Origin: Puniceibacterium sediminis
Lineage (GTDB): Bacteria > Pseudomonadota > Alphaproteobacteria > Rhodobacterales > Rhodobacteraceae
Direction: 5' to 3'
Length of the DNA: 64,000 bases
Assembly (NCBI RefSeq): GCF_900188035.1
Contig: NZ_FZNN01000004.1
Span: 186,001 to 250,000, forward strand
Numbering within the stretch: the stretch's first letter is position 1; each line of letters starts with the position of its first letter. The notes beneath the pieces were generated by a model. That model made no database searches. It was not told the DNA's origin and was given only the letters and a program-made list of their open reading frames with translations. The position numbers were made by a program, and so were the translations under genes. Below are positions 27,344 through 35,395 of the stretch, in pieces.

Positions 27344-28150
27344 ATGTCCGACGACCTGATCTTTGATCCCAAGGGCGGCCTGCCCCGCCTTCTGGAAATC
27401 ATGGCCCGCCTTCGTGACCCCAAAACGGGCTGTCCCTGGGACATCGAACAGGACTTCGCCTCGATCGCGCCCTACACGATCGAAGAGGCCTATGAGGTTG
27501 CCGACGCCATCGAACGCAAAGCCTGGGACGAGTTGAAAGGCGAGTTGGGCGATCTGCTGCTGCAATCCGTGTACCACACGCAGATGGCGACCGAGGCCGG
27601 GATGTTCACCTTCGACGATGTGGCCAACGGTATCTCGGACAAGATGGTCGCGCGCCACCCGCATGTCTTCGGCAACGAATCCCGCGAGAAATCAGCCGAA
27701 CAACAGACGCGCGACTGGGAAAAGATCAAGGCCGCCGAACGCGCCGAGAAGGCCGAAAGCGGCGTCCTTGATGGCGTGGCCCTTGGCCTGCCAGCACTGA
27801 TGCGTGCGGTCAAACTGCAGAAACGCGCTGCCCGCGTCGGGTTCGACTGGCCCAGCACAGATCAGGTCATCGACAAGATCGTCGAAGAGGCCCAGGAACT
27901 GCGCGAAGCGACGGATCCCGAACATGCCAAAGAAGAATTTGGCGATCTGCTTTTCGTCATGGCCAATCTTGCCCGGCACATGGACATCGACCCCGAAGAA
28001 GCCCTGCGCGCCACCAACGCCAAATTCACGCGCCGGTTCCGCTCGATCGAAGCTGCACTTGCCGATCAAGGCCGAAGCCCGAAGGATAGCGATCTGGCCG
28101 AGATGGATGCGCTGTGGGACGCAGCCAAAAACGCCGAACGCCAGAGCTGA
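27344..28150 (+). CDS. mazG: Nucleoside triphosphate pyrophosphohydrolase
   Basis: The product has 268 residues, two MazG domains. The first contains C-P-W-D-I-E-Q and the metal-binding E-E-A-Y-E-V-A-D-A-I with E-L-G-D-L-L-L-Q; the second has E-E-A-Q-E-L-R-E-A and E-E-F-G-D-L-L-F. It hydrolyses NTPs to NMP and pyrophosphate for house-cleaning. It ends 4 bases before a copy of the dispersed double-hairpin element. Confidence 0.96.
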   Translation: MSDDLIFDPKGGLPRLLEIMARLRDPKTGCPWDIEQDFASIAPYTIEEAYEVADAIERKAWDELKGELGDLLLQSVYHTQMATEAGMFTFDDVANGISDKMVARHPHVFGNESREKSAEQQTRDWEKIKAAERAEKAESGVLDGVALGLPALMRAVKLQKRAARVGFDWPSTDQVIDKIVEEAQELREATDPEHAKEEFGDLLFVMANLARHMDIDPEEALRATNAKFTRRFRSIEAALADQGRSPKDSDLAEMDALWDAAKNAERQS

Positions 28151-28154
28151 GACA

Positions 28155-28200
28155 CAAAACTTTTCAAAAAGTTTTGCCAAGGCTTTTTTCAAAAGCCTTG
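28155..28200. repeat. Dispersed double-hairpin element, copy 1
   Basis: Two adjacent palindromes. The first pairs CAAAACTTTT (28155-28164) with AAAAGTTTTG (28167-28176). The second pairs AAGGCTTTT (28179-28187) with AAAAGCCTT (28191-28199). They are joined by CC. It follows mazG directly and could terminate it. It is the same layout as copies at 30664, 50354 and 63551. Confidence 0.85.
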
Positions 28201-28264
28201 AGCTTCGATCCCTCCGTCGCCATTGCGCGACTTTTTAAGGCGTTGACCCTACAAAAAGAGTCGG

Positions 28265-28280
28265 ATTTACTCATTTACTC
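28265..28280 (+). promoter_or_regulatory. Perfect 8-bp tandem repeat upstream of the iron-binding protein gene
   Basis: ATTTACTC occurs twice in a row (28265-28272 and 28273-28280), about 27 bases before the start codon at 28307. The first copy also closes a GAGT-N7-ACTC dyad. It lies where a repressor of an iron-uptake gene would bind, but it does not clearly match a known Fur, Irr or RirA consensus that I can recall. Confidence 0.3.
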
Positions 28281-28306
28281 AAAACATCGCACGGAGATTT
28301 TAAAAA

Positions 28307-29302
28307 ATGCGTATCACGCCCATTCTCACCACCCTGCTAGTGGCCACGCCCGCACTCGCCGAAGTTAATATCTACTCGCAACGCCAGCCCGAGCTGATCG
28401 CCCCTATCACTGAAGCATTCAGTGCGGAAACCGGGATCGAAACCAACGTGGTCTATCTGGATCAGGGCCTGACCGAACGTCTGAGCGCCGAAGGCAGTCG
28501 CAGCCCCGCCGACATCATCATGACGGTGGACATCGCGCGCCTGTCGCAGGCCGTTGAGGCTGGGGTCACACAGCCGGTAGAAAGCGCGGTTCTGCACGAC
28601 AACATCCCCAGCGAGTTCCGCGATCCCGGCAACCAGTGGTTCGGCGTCACGACCCGAGCACGCATCGTCTATGCCAGCAAAGAACGCGTCGCCGACGGCG
28701 AGGTGACGACCTATGAGGATCTGGTCGATCCCAAATGGAAGGGACGTATCTGCACCCGCTCTGGCACCCACCCCTACAACCTCGCCCTGGTGTCGGCCGT
28801 GATCAAACATGACGGTTATGAGGCCGCCAAGGAATGGGCGCTTGGTCTCAAGGCCAATCTGGCACGCAAGCCCCAGGGCAATGACCGCGCGCAAGTCAAG
28901 GCAATCTGGGCCGGAGAGTGCGACATCTCGCTCGGCAACACCTATTACATGGGCGAGATGCTGGAAGATCCCGAACAGACGGAATGGGCGAATTCCGTGC
29001 GCATCGTCTTTCCGACGTTCCGCGACGGCGGCACCCATATGAACGTGTCGGGCGTGGCGATGACGTCTGCCGCTCCGCATCGTGAGGATGCTCTGAAATT
29101 CATGGAATTCCTTGCCTCCCCCGAAGCGCAGGCGATTTACGCCGAGGCAAACCATGAATTCCCGGTCAAGCCCGATGCGCCCCGCTCTGAACTGGTGGCG
29201 TCCTGGGGGGAATTCACGCCCGACCCGGTGAATCTGACCGAGCTTGCGGCGCTGCGCGGCGATGCCCTGCGACTGATGGAAGAAATCGACTTCGACGGCT
29301 GA
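28307..29302 (+). CDS. Periplasmic Fe(3+)-binding protein of an ABC transporter
   Basis: The product has 331 residues. The signal peptide ends in A-L-A (about residue 18), followed by E-V-N-I-Y-S-Q-R-Q-P-E-L-I. Ferric-binding-protein features are visible: Y-E-D-L-V-D-P-K-W-K-G-R-I-C, G-N-T-Y-Y-M-G with paired tyrosines, and N-V-S-G-V-A-M-T. It should deliver iron to an inner-membrane permease, but no permease or ATPase gene is adjacent: the next gene, acpP, converges on it. The substrate is inferred from the family (FbpA/AfuA/FutA type). Confidence 0.88.
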   Translation: MRITPILTTLLVATPALAEVNIYSQRQPELIAPITEAFSAETGIETNVVYLDQGLTERLSAEGSRSPADIIMTVDIARLSQAVEAGVTQPVESAVLHDNIPSEFRDPGNQWFGVTTRARIVYASKERVADGEVTTYEDLVDPKWKGRICTRSGTHPYNLALVSAVIKHDGYEAAKEWALGLKANLARKPQGNDRAQVKAIWAGECDISLGNTYYMGEMLEDPEQTEWANSVRIVFPTFRDGGTHMNVSGVAMTSAAPHREDALKFMEFLASPEAQAIYAEANHEFPVKPDAPRSELVASWGEFTPDPVNLTELAALRGDALRLMEEIDFDG

Positions 29303-29371
29303 GGCTATTTCGGGTGCGGGCAAAACCCCCGCACCCGAAGACCATCAACCACCGTCAACAACCCGCAAAAG

Positions 29372-29408
29372 AAAAACGGCGCGTCCCATTCGGGCGCGCC
29401 GTTTTTTT
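29372..29408. terminator. Bidirectional terminator between the iron-binding protein gene and acpP
   Basis: The arm AAAAACGGCGCG plus CCC (with one bulged T) pairs with GGGCGCGCCGTTTTT around an ATTC loop. A seven-base T-run ends it on the plus strand and an A-run precedes it, so it can serve both convergent genes. Confidence 0.9.
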
Positions 29409-29432
29409 GATTCTATTTTGATCGTTTGCGGA

Positions 29433-29666
29433 TCAGGAAGCTTCGCTGATGAACTTCACCGCATCGCCAAAGGTCTGGATGTTTTCTGCAGCGTCATCCG
29501 GAATCTCGATGCCGAATTCTTCTTCGAAAGCCATCACCAGCTCGACCGTGTCAAGGCTGTCTGCGCCCAGATCGTCGATGAACGAAGCGTTGTCCGTTAC
29601 CTTGGACTCTTCCACACTCAAATGCTCAACCACAATCTTTTTCACGCGTGCTGCGACGTCGCTCAT
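29433..29666 (-). CDS. acpP: Acyl carrier protein
   Basis: The product has 77 residues. The phosphopantetheine site is Ser37 in [10 protein letters not shown]. It is acidic, with F-I-D-D-L and E-E-F-G-I-E-I-P-D typical of helices II-III. The start at 29666 gives the standard length and has GAGG about 9 bases upstream; an in-frame ATG at 29684 would add six residues. It carries the growing acyl chain. It is downstream of fabG across a 223-base gap full of small hairpins, and is followed by a terminator and not by fabF. Confidence 0.96.
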   Translation of the reverse strand: MSDVAARVKKIVVEHLSVEESKVTDNASFIDDLGADSLDTVELVMAFEEEFGIEIPDDAAENIQTFGDAVKFISEAS

Positions 29667-29688
29667 TCTGTCATCCTCATCCAACTGT

Positions 29689-29801
29689 CGGGTCTTTCAG
29701 ACCCGGATTTGCCCTCGCCCCCAGCGGGGTGGCTTCTGTCGTGCCCTTTCGGGCGGTTCGTGCGCCCGCTAGGCGGGACCGGAGCCGCGCCGCAATGCGG
29801 C
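29689..29801. other. Cluster of five short-loop hairpins in the fabG-acpP spacer
   Basis: Five consecutive small inverted repeats: CGGGTCT/AGACCCG (29689-29705), CCCC/GGGG (29719-29729), GCCC/GGGC (29743-29754), CCCGC/GCGGG (29765-29777) and GCCGC/GCGGC (29789-29801). All have 3-4 base loops. They could be a structured acpP leader, a processing region between fabG and acpP, or decayed repeats. Confidence 0.55.
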
Positions 29802-29889
29802 CCGAACCGGAACTGACGCGCCTATAGCACATGGAAAGGGGTTGGCAAACGCTTTCCCATATCCTTCCACCTTGCCCGGCGGCGCTAAG

Positions 29890-30627
29890 TCAGAGCATGG
29901 CCATGCCGCCGTTCACATGCAAGGTGGTGCCTGTGACATAAGCGGCTTCCTGGCTGGAAAGATACAAAACTGCTGCGGAAATCTCTTCCGGTGTACCCAT
30001 CCGGCCTGTCGGCACCTGGGCAAGGATCGCGCTTTTTTGATCTTCGGTCAGTTTGTCGGTCATGGCGGTGGTGATGAAACCGGGTGCCACTGCATTGACC
30101 GTGATGCCACGGCTGGCAACCTCGTAAGCCAGAGATTTCGACATGCCGATCATGCCGGCCTTGGATGCAGCATAGTTACCCTGCCCGGGGTTTCCGGTGG
30201 CGCCGACCACCGATGATATATTCACGATCCGCCCCCAGCGCGCCTTCATCATGCCGCGCAGCACACCTTTGCAGAGCTTGAATGTCGCCGTGAGGTTCAC
30301 ATCGATCACCGACTGCCATTCGTCATCAGACATGCGCATGAACAGGTTGTCGCGGGTGATACCCGCGTTGTTCACCAGAATATCGACCGCACCCATAGCC
30401 GCGACCGCCTCTTTCGGCAGTGCATCGACAGCGGGCAGGTCACTCAGGTTGCAGGGCAGGACGTAGACCCGCTCTCCAAGTTCGGCCGCCAGAGCCTCGA
30501 GTGGTTCGGTGCGTGTGCCGCTCAGGCCCACCGTGGCGCCCGCAGCATGCAATGTACGCGCAATTTCACCGCCGATGCCGCCGGACGCGCCAGTGACCAA
30601 CGCGGACTTTCCTGTCAGATCAAACAT
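29890..30627 (-). CDS. fabG: 3-oxoacyl-[acyl-carrier-protein] reductase
   Basis: The product has 245 residues, the standard length. The SDR cofactor motif T-G-A-S-G-G-I-G-G, N-N-A-G-I-T-R-D-N, and the catalytic N-I-S-S-V-V-G with G-N-Y-A-A-S-K are present. It uses NADPH to reduce 3-oxoacyl-ACP. The ATG at 30627 has AAGGAAA upstream; the open frame continues 80 codons further through a repeat element, with no similarity. It lies between fabD and acpP. Confidence 0.96.
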   Translation of the reverse strand: MFDLTGKSALVTGASGGIGGEIARTLHAAGATVGLSGTRTEPLEALAAELGERVYVLPCNLSDLPAVDALPKEAVAAMGAVDILVNNAGITRDNLFMRMSDDEWQSVIDVNLTATFKLCKGVLRGMMKARWGRIVNISSVVGATGNPGQGNYAASKAGMIGMSKSLAYEVASRGITVNAVAPGFITTAMTDKLTEDQKSAILAQVPTGRMGTPEEISAAVLYLSSQEAAYVTGTTLHVNGGMAML

Positions 30628-30663
30628 TTGATTTCCTTTCCTCAACCTTTGCCATGGGGCACC

Positions 30664-30709
30664 CAAGAGTTTTCCGAAAACTCTTGGCAAAACTTTTTGA
30701 AAAGTTTTG
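30664..30709. repeat. Dispersed double-hairpin element, copy 2 (inside the fabD-fabG spacer)
   Basis: The first palindrome pairs CAAGAGTTTT (30664-30673) with AAAACTCTTG (30677-30686). The second pairs CAAAACTTTT (30688-30697) with AAAAGTTTTG (30700-30709). It fills nearly half of the 106-base spacer between the fabD stop and the fabG start, so it may attenuate or process the fabD-fabG transcript. Confidence 0.85.
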
Positions 30710-30733
30710 CGCGAGCCCCGAGGGCATAAAAAT

Positions 30734-31666
30734 TTATTGCTCGACTGCGGAGCGGACGTCTGCCGAAGCAGAAATGGACCGTGTCGAGATGTCCTTGGCG
30801 ATGCGCCGCACCATGCCTGCCAGCGCCTTGCCTGCGCCAATTTCCCAGATTTCGGTGACGCCTTCACCGGCCATCCAGGCGACCGATTCGCGCCACCGCA
30901 CCGCGCCGGTCACCTGCGTCACCAGAAGCGAGCGGATGGCGTCCGGCTCGGACACGGCGCTTGCGGTCACATTGGCGACCAGCGGCACCACCGGCGGGCG
31001 AATGGTGACCGCTTCGAGAGCTTCGGCCATGACCCTCGCTGCGGGCTCCATCAACAGACAGTGGAACGGCGCACTGACGGGCAGGATCACGGCGCGTTTG
31101 GCACCTTTGGCCTTGGCCAGTTCCACGGCCCGTTCAACAGCGGCCCGATGCCCCGAGACCACCACCTGTGCGGGATCATTGTCATTGGCGGCCGCGCAGA
31201 TCTCGTCCTCCGCAGCCTCGTCCGCGATTTGCGCCACAGTGGCAAAGTCCAGGCCAAGCAGTGCCGCCATGGCACCCACACCCACCGGCACAGCCTCTTG
31301 CATGGCACGACCCCGGGCACGCAGCAGCCGGGCGGCATCCGTCACACTCAGCGCGCCTGCTGCCGTGAGGGCAGAATATTCACCCAAGCTATGCCCGGCC
31401 ACATAAGCCGCCGAAGAGACCTCGATCCCTTCGGCTTCAAGCGCGCGCATCACTGCCAGAGATGTCGCCATCAGTGCGGGCTGGGCATTCTGCGTCAGTT
31501 GCAGTTGCTCGGCCTCGCCCTCCCAGATCAGCGCGCTCAGCTTTTCGCCAAGCGCCTCGTCTACCTCATCGAAAACGGCGTGGGCGGCCGGGTAGGCTTC
31601 GGCCAGATCGCGGCCCATGCCGATGGTCTGGGCGCCCTGCCCGGGAAATACGAATGCGCGGGTCAT
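30734..31666 (-). CDS. fabD: Malonyl CoA-acyl carrier protein transacylase
   Basis: The product has 310 residues. The nucleophile motif G-H-S-L-G-E-Y and the N-terminal F-P-G-Q-G-A-Q are intact, and V-S-A-P-F-H-C carries the catalytic histidine. It loads malonyl groups onto ACP. It is upstream of fabG and acpP and divergent from the cytochrome b561 fusion gene, with 174 bases between starts. Confidence 0.96.
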   Translation of the reverse strand: MTRAFVFPGQGAQTIGMGRDLAEAYPAAHAVFDEVDEALGEKLSALIWEGEAEQLQLTQNAQPALMATSLAVMRALEAEGIEVSSAAYVAGHSLGEYSALTAAGALSVTDAARLLRARGRAMQEAVPVGVGAMAALLGLDFATVAQIADEAAEDEICAAANDNDPAQVVVSGHRAAVERAVELAKAKGAKRAVILPVSAPFHCLLMEPAARVMAEALEAVTIRPPVVPLVANVTASAVSEPDAIRSLLVTQVTGAVRWRESVAWMAGEGVTEIWEIGAGKALAGMVRRIAKDISTRSISASADVRSAVEQ

Positions 31667-31840
31667 CTGGGACCTCCCCTGCCTCAGTTTAAGTGCCTGC
31701 CTTGGTTATCCGGCCTTGGCGCGGCGTGCAACGTGCCATGCACCTCTGACCACGCGCAGGGGCGCTGTGCAGCGGCGCGGGTTGCCGGAATCAGCCGATA
31801 CTTTAGACAGAACCACAGTATAGATCTGGAGTTTTCAAAC

Positions 31841-33046
31841 ATGCCCCTGACCAGCACCGCAACCCGATATGGCGGCGTAACCAAAACGCTGCACTGGCTG
31901 ACCGCCCTCGGCATCCTCTGCGCCATTCCGCTGGGGATCATTGCCAATGACGCCCCCTATGCCACCGGGGAGCAGCTGGCACAAAAGGCCTGGCTTTTCT
32001 CGATGCACAAGACTTTGGGCGTCACGATCTTTTTCGTCGCGATCCTCCGCATTCTGTGGGCCCTCAACCAGCCCAAGCCTGCCCCACTGCACCCCGAACG
32101 CCGACTGGAAAGCTGGCTGGCCGAGACGGTGCATTGGCTGCTTTATGGCTCCCTGGTGCTCGTGCCCCTGACCGGCTGGCTGCATCATGCCGCAACCTCC
32201 GGCTTTGCGCCGATCTGGTGGCCCTTTGGCCAGTCCCTGCCCTATGTGCCCAAATCCGAAGGTCTGGCCGATGTCACCGCAGCCCTGCACATCGTGTTTG
32301 AGCGGGTTTTGCTGATCTCGGTCGTTCTGCATGTTGTCGGCGCGCTCAAGCATCACTTTATCGACCGTGATTCCACTCTGCGCCGGATGCTGCCGGGCAC
32401 GACTGAGGCAGGTGATCCACGCCATGGGCACGGCTTTCTGGTGCCGCTGGTCAGCGCCGTTGCGTTCTGGACCGTAGCACTGGGGGTCGGCGCAGGTTTA
32501 GGTGTGTTCAAACACGACGGCAACGCCGCCCCCGTGGCCGCACTGGACCAGGTAGAAAGCGACTGGACCGTGCAAGAGGGCAGCCTGTCGATTGCCGTGA
32601 TGCAGCTTGGCTCCCAAGTCACCGGCAGCTTTGACAACTGGACCGCCAATATCACCTTTGACGAACGCGCCGATCCCGGCAAGGTCGGCAATGTTACGGT
32701 GACCGTGGCGATCGGCTCGCTGACACTAGGCTCGGTCACGTCACAAGCGCTTGGCGCGGATTTCCTTGCCGTCGATCAATTCGCTACGGCCATCTTTGCG
32801 GCGGAAATCATCAAGGTTGCCGAAGGATATGAGGCGCAGGGAACCATGACACTGCGCGGCACAGAAGTGCCTGTCACTCTGCCTTTTGAACTGACACTAG
32901 ACCGCAATACGGCCCGGATGCAGGGCCGCACGACGCTTGACAGGCGCAACTACGGTATTGGTGAGAGCATGAAGGATGACGGCCAGCTCGGCTATACAGT
33001 GGACGTGATCGTGGATCTGACCGCTACGCGGGAGGCAGAGTCCTGA
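31841..33046 (+). CDS. Cytochrome b561-YceI domain fusion protein
   Basis: The product has 401 residues. Residues ~1-185 form a four-helix cytochrome b561 domain with candidate haem histidines in T-L-H-W-L-T-A, F-S-M-H-K-T-L-G, V-H-W-L-L-Y-G and A-L-H-I-V-F. A further transmembrane helix (about 205-225) leads to a YceI-like lipocalin domain (about 235-401) with D-R-R-N-Y-G-I-G and V-D-V-I-V-D-L-T-A. GGAG precedes the ATG at 31841. It is probably an inner-membrane electron-transfer protein with a periplasmic isoprenoid-binding domain; electron donor and acceptor are not evident. A separate YceI gene is 1 kb away. Confidence 0.88.
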   Translation: MPLTSTATRYGGVTKTLHWLTALGILCAIPLGIIANDAPYATGEQLAQKAWLFSMHKTLGVTIFFVAILRILWALNQPKPAPLHPERRLESWLAETVHWLLYGSLVLVPLTGWLHHAATSGFAPIWWPFGQSLPYVPKSEGLADVTAALHIVFERVLLISVVLHVVGALKHHFIDRDSTLRRMLPGTTEAGDPRHGHGFLVPLVSAVAFWTVALGVGAGLGVFKHDGNAAPVAALDQVESDWTVQEGSLSIAVMQLGSQVTGSFDNWTANITFDERADPGKVGNVTVTVAIGSLTLGSVTSQALGADFLAVDQFATAIFAAEIIKVAEGYEAQGTMTLRGTEVPVTLPFELTLDRNTARMQGRTTLDRRNYGIGESMKDDGQLGYTVDVIVDLTATREAES

Positions 33047-33077
33047 AAGGCATCACCAGATCGGTAGCTTCCAAAAC

Positions 33078-33109
33078 AAAAGGCTGACCAGATGTCTGGC
33101 CAGCCTTTT
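33078..33109. terminator. Bidirectional terminator
   Basis: The arms AAAAGGCTG-A-CCAG and CTGG-C-CAGCCTTTT pair around ATGT with one mismatch. A-run and T-run sit on opposite ends. It separates the convergent b561-YceI and VPLPA genes. Confidence 0.85.
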
Positions 33110-33156
33110 GAATACTGCGCTTGTGCAACGATTGGTCGTCGTCGGCGTCAGTTGTA

Positions 33157-33720
33157 TCAGGCGGTCGTAGCAGCCCGCTTCTTGCGACGAGCGGATGCCA
33201 GACCGGCAATACCGCCCAGAAGCAGCAAACCAGCAGCAGGCAGCGGAACAGCAGGCGCAAGCACGTTTAATGTGACGGTGTTACCCGATTTGCCAGCAAC
33301 CCCGTTCACGAAGAACCTGAAGACATCATTTGTCGCCATAATGAAATTCTCAATGGTCGCTCCACCTACGGCACCAAACTTGGTGATCGTGATAGGCGTG
33401 GTCGCCCCACCGTTGAGCGAGTACGACAAGGCAATGCTGTTGGACAGAGTTGGGGAACTGGGGGTAACGGTCAGATACGGGTTGATCGTGACCGAGATCG
33501 TGATGCCATTCAGATTCTCACCCGCAACAAAAGTTGCGGTTTGATTGGCAAATGTATCGTTTTTGCTTTCTGAAACGGTACCCAGTTCAGATCCGTTCGC
33601 AAATATCACCGGGGGCGTCACCGCCGCGAAGATACCGGTTTTTACTGTTGCCGCAGAAGCAACTACAGGGGCCAGTGCAAGAACTGCAGCAATGGCAAGT
33701 CCGCGCATACTCATCATCAT
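33157..33720 (-). CDS. Secreted protein with VPLPA-CTERM sorting signal
   Basis: The product has about 187 residues. The signal peptide is M-S-M-R-G-L-A-I-A-A-V-L-A-L-A, with cleavage near A-S-A. The middle is Thr/Ser/Asn/Val-rich and looks like a beta-sandwich. The C-terminus is a sorting tail: V-P-L-P-A, a Gly/Leu-rich helix, then the basic end R-R-K-K-R. This is the VPLPA-CTERM form of PEP-CTERM signals, processed by exosortase XrtD in Roseobacter-type bacteria. Several ATGs compete (33720, 33717, 33714, 33708); AGGA about 10 bases upstream favours 33720. Cargo function is unknown, and the exosortase gene is not in the window. Confidence 0.85.
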   Translation of the reverse strand: MMMSMRGLAIAAVLALAPVVASAATVKTGIFAAVTPPVIFANGSELGTVSESKNDTFANQTATFVAGENLNGITISVTINPYLTVTPSSPTLSNSIALSYSLNGGATTPITITKFGAVGGATIENFIMATNDVFRFFVNGVAGKSGNTVTLNVLAPAVPLPAAGLLLLGGIAGLASARRKKRAATTA

Positions 33721-34114
33721 TCTAACCACATCCTAAAAAGCCGCGTAAACCTGCGGACACCGGATCAGAATACCAAAGACAGTCGCCCGCGGCAACGCAG
33801 AATCGCGGCTTTGACACATTTTCGCCGTAATTTCCGAGTCCGGTTTTGAACATTAAAATGGATGTCGCGCCCACACCTTGGCTCTGATGGAAACTGGGCA
33901 AAAAAAACTGTGTGATCATACCCGTAGCACCATAAACTCAGCGCGTACCACGATCTTTCTGCTCTTGTGGTGCCGCGGTAATTTCCGAATTGACAGACAC
34001 CGCCGGCCATTCGGTTCCCAGATATAAAAACCCCGGCGGCACGCGCCACCGGGGTTCTGCATAGATCCGGATGCGGGGCAGCTGTTCCCAACCGCCCGCA
34101 TTGGTCAGTCTCGG
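33721..34114. other. Intergenic region between the VPLPA and YceI genes
   Basis: About 390 bases. It holds the YceI terminator (34030-34057) and should hold the VPLPA gene promoter. GTAATTTCCGA occurs twice in the same orientation, 151 bases apart (33827 and 33978). No protein gene is supported. Confidence 0.5.
34030..34057 (-). terminator. Terminator of the YceI gene
   Basis: The arms AACCCCGGCGG and CCACCGGGGTT pair around CACGCG with one mismatch. Read on the minus strand it is followed by TTTTATAT. Confidence 0.8.
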
Positions 34115-34687
34115 TCAGTCGGCCTTCATCGCCTCGATCGAGATATGCACCTCAACCTCGTCACTGACGAAAGGCGCGTAGGCGCCGACATTATAGTCGC
34201 TTCGCAGCAGGGTGGTTGTTGCGTCGAACCCGGCCCATGGCTTGTTCTCCATCGGGTGGCTGCCTGCCTGATTCAGTGTGGCATCCAGCACCACGGATTT
34301 GGTCACACCGTTCAGCGTCAGATCACCGGTGATGTTGGCCGTGCTCTCGCCCGTGACTTCGATGCCAGTCGACGTAAAGGTGACCATCTCGTCATCGGTC
34401 GCACCGAAAAAGTCGGCAGACATCAAATGCTGGAAACGTGCTTCCCAGCCCGTGATCATCGAAGTGACAGGCATCGAAACGCTGACTGAAGAGTTCGCAG
34501 GATCTTCCTGATCAAACATGATCTCGCCCTCGAAGCCCGAGAACATGCCCGAACCAGTCGAATAGCCAAGATGGCTGTAGGTGAAAACGATCTGGCTGTG
34601 GCTGCTGTCGAGGGTGTATTTCTCGGGCGCTGCAAAAGCGGCAAGCGGAAGTGCGGCAAGGGCCGTGGCGAACATCAGGTTTTTCAT
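34115..34687 (-). CDS. Periplasmic YceI family protein
   Basis: The product has 190 residues. The signal peptide ends in A-F-A (about residue 19). The YceI lipocalin pattern is clear: Y-T-L-D-S-S-H-S-Q-I-V-F-T-Y-S-H-L-G at the start of the mature protein, L-T-L-N-G-V-T-K-S-V-V-L-D-A-T-L, and L-R-S-D-Y-N-V-G near the end. Members bind polyisoprenoids in a barrel. It has its own terminator and is divergent from rpsF. Confidence 0.92.
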   Translation of the reverse strand: MKNLMFATALAALPLAAFAAPEKYTLDSSHSQIVFTYSHLGYSTGSGMFSGFEGEIMFDQEDPANSSVSVSMPVTSMITGWEARFQHLMSADFFGATDDEMVTFTSTGIEVTGESTANITGDLTLNGVTKSVVLDATLNQAGSHPMENKPWAGFDATTTLLRSDYNVGAYAPFVSDEVEVHISIEAMKAD

Positions 34688-34775
34688 TACGCGTCTCTCC
34701 AGGTTGGTGCGTTACTCGGCATGAAATGTTCCAGCGAGGCTATTAACTCAACCTGTTGTATTCCCACAGACCCTG

Positions 34776-34805
34776 TTGACAGATGAACACTCGCGCCGTC
34801 AGAAT
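34776..34805 (+). promoter_or_regulatory. Possible sigma-70 promoter of rpsF-rpsR-rplI
   Basis: A perfect TTGACA (34776-34781) is followed after 18 bases by CAGAAT (34800-34805). This would leave a leader of about 165 bases before rpsF, enough for a regulatory structure; a GCAGGC/GCCTGC inverted repeat with a 14-base loop lies at 34918-34943. Both are visual calls only. Confidence 0.3.
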
Positions 34806-34978
34806 CGCACAGAAGATCGGCTATCCACCCACCGCAGCACCGGCCCTTGCGCACAAGGGAAATCCGTGTATATGGGGCGTTCCTTTCGCACGTTATGAAC
34901 CGCGCAGACTCTCGTGGGCAGGCGCGAAGGGATAAAAGCCTGCTCTTTGAAATGCGCCACAATGGAATCGGAGACCAC

Positions 34979-35374
34979 ATGCCGCTGTATGAGCATGTCT
35001 TTATCTCGCGCCAGGACCTGTCGAACACACAGGCCGAGGGCCTTGTCGAACACTTCACATCGGTACTCACGGACAACGGCGGCACGCTCGTTGAAAGCGA
35101 ATACTGGGGCGTGAAGACCATGGCCTACAAGATCAACAAGAACCGCAAGGGCCATTACGCCTATCTGCGCACCGACGCACCTGCGACGGCCGTGCAAGAG
35201 ATGGAGCGTCTGATGCGCCTGCATGACGATGTCATGCGCGTTCTGACCATCAAGGTCGACGCCCACGAAGAAGGTCCTTCGGTGCAGATGCAGAAACGCG
35301 ACGAGCGTTCTGATCGTGGCGACCGCGGTGATCGCGGTGATCGTGGCGGCGAACGCCGCGAACGTCGTCCGTAA
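34979..35374 (+). CDS. rpsF: 30S ribosomal protein S6
   Basis: The product has 131 residues. It starts [11 protein letters not shown] and has the S6 core with [11 protein letters not shown] and G-H-Y-A-Y-L. The C-terminal tail is a run of R-G-D repeats ending in R-R-E-R-R-P, an extension common in alphaproteobacterial S6. GGAG lies 7 bases before the ATG at 34979; the open frame reaches 34847 with no similarity. It pairs with S18, encoded next. Confidence 0.96.
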   Translation: MPLYEHVFISRQDLSNTQAEGLVEHFTSVLTDNGGTLVESEYWGVKTMAYKINKNRKGHYAYLRTDAPATAVQEMERLMRLHDDVMRVLTIKVDAHEEGPSVQMQKRDERSDRGDRGDRGDRGGERRERRP

Positions 35375-35395
35375 AGTCAGAAAAGGAGTTATACC

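Noticed and set aside
30707-31840. Apparent long N-terminal extension of the cytochrome b561-YceI protein
   Set aside because: This stretch is the complement of fabD; a GGAG site and the conserved b561 start place the real start at 31841.
33827-33988. Direct repeat of GTAATTTCCGA 151 bases apart
   Set aside because: Only two 11-base copies with no shared flanks or dyad; may be chance or an old duplication.
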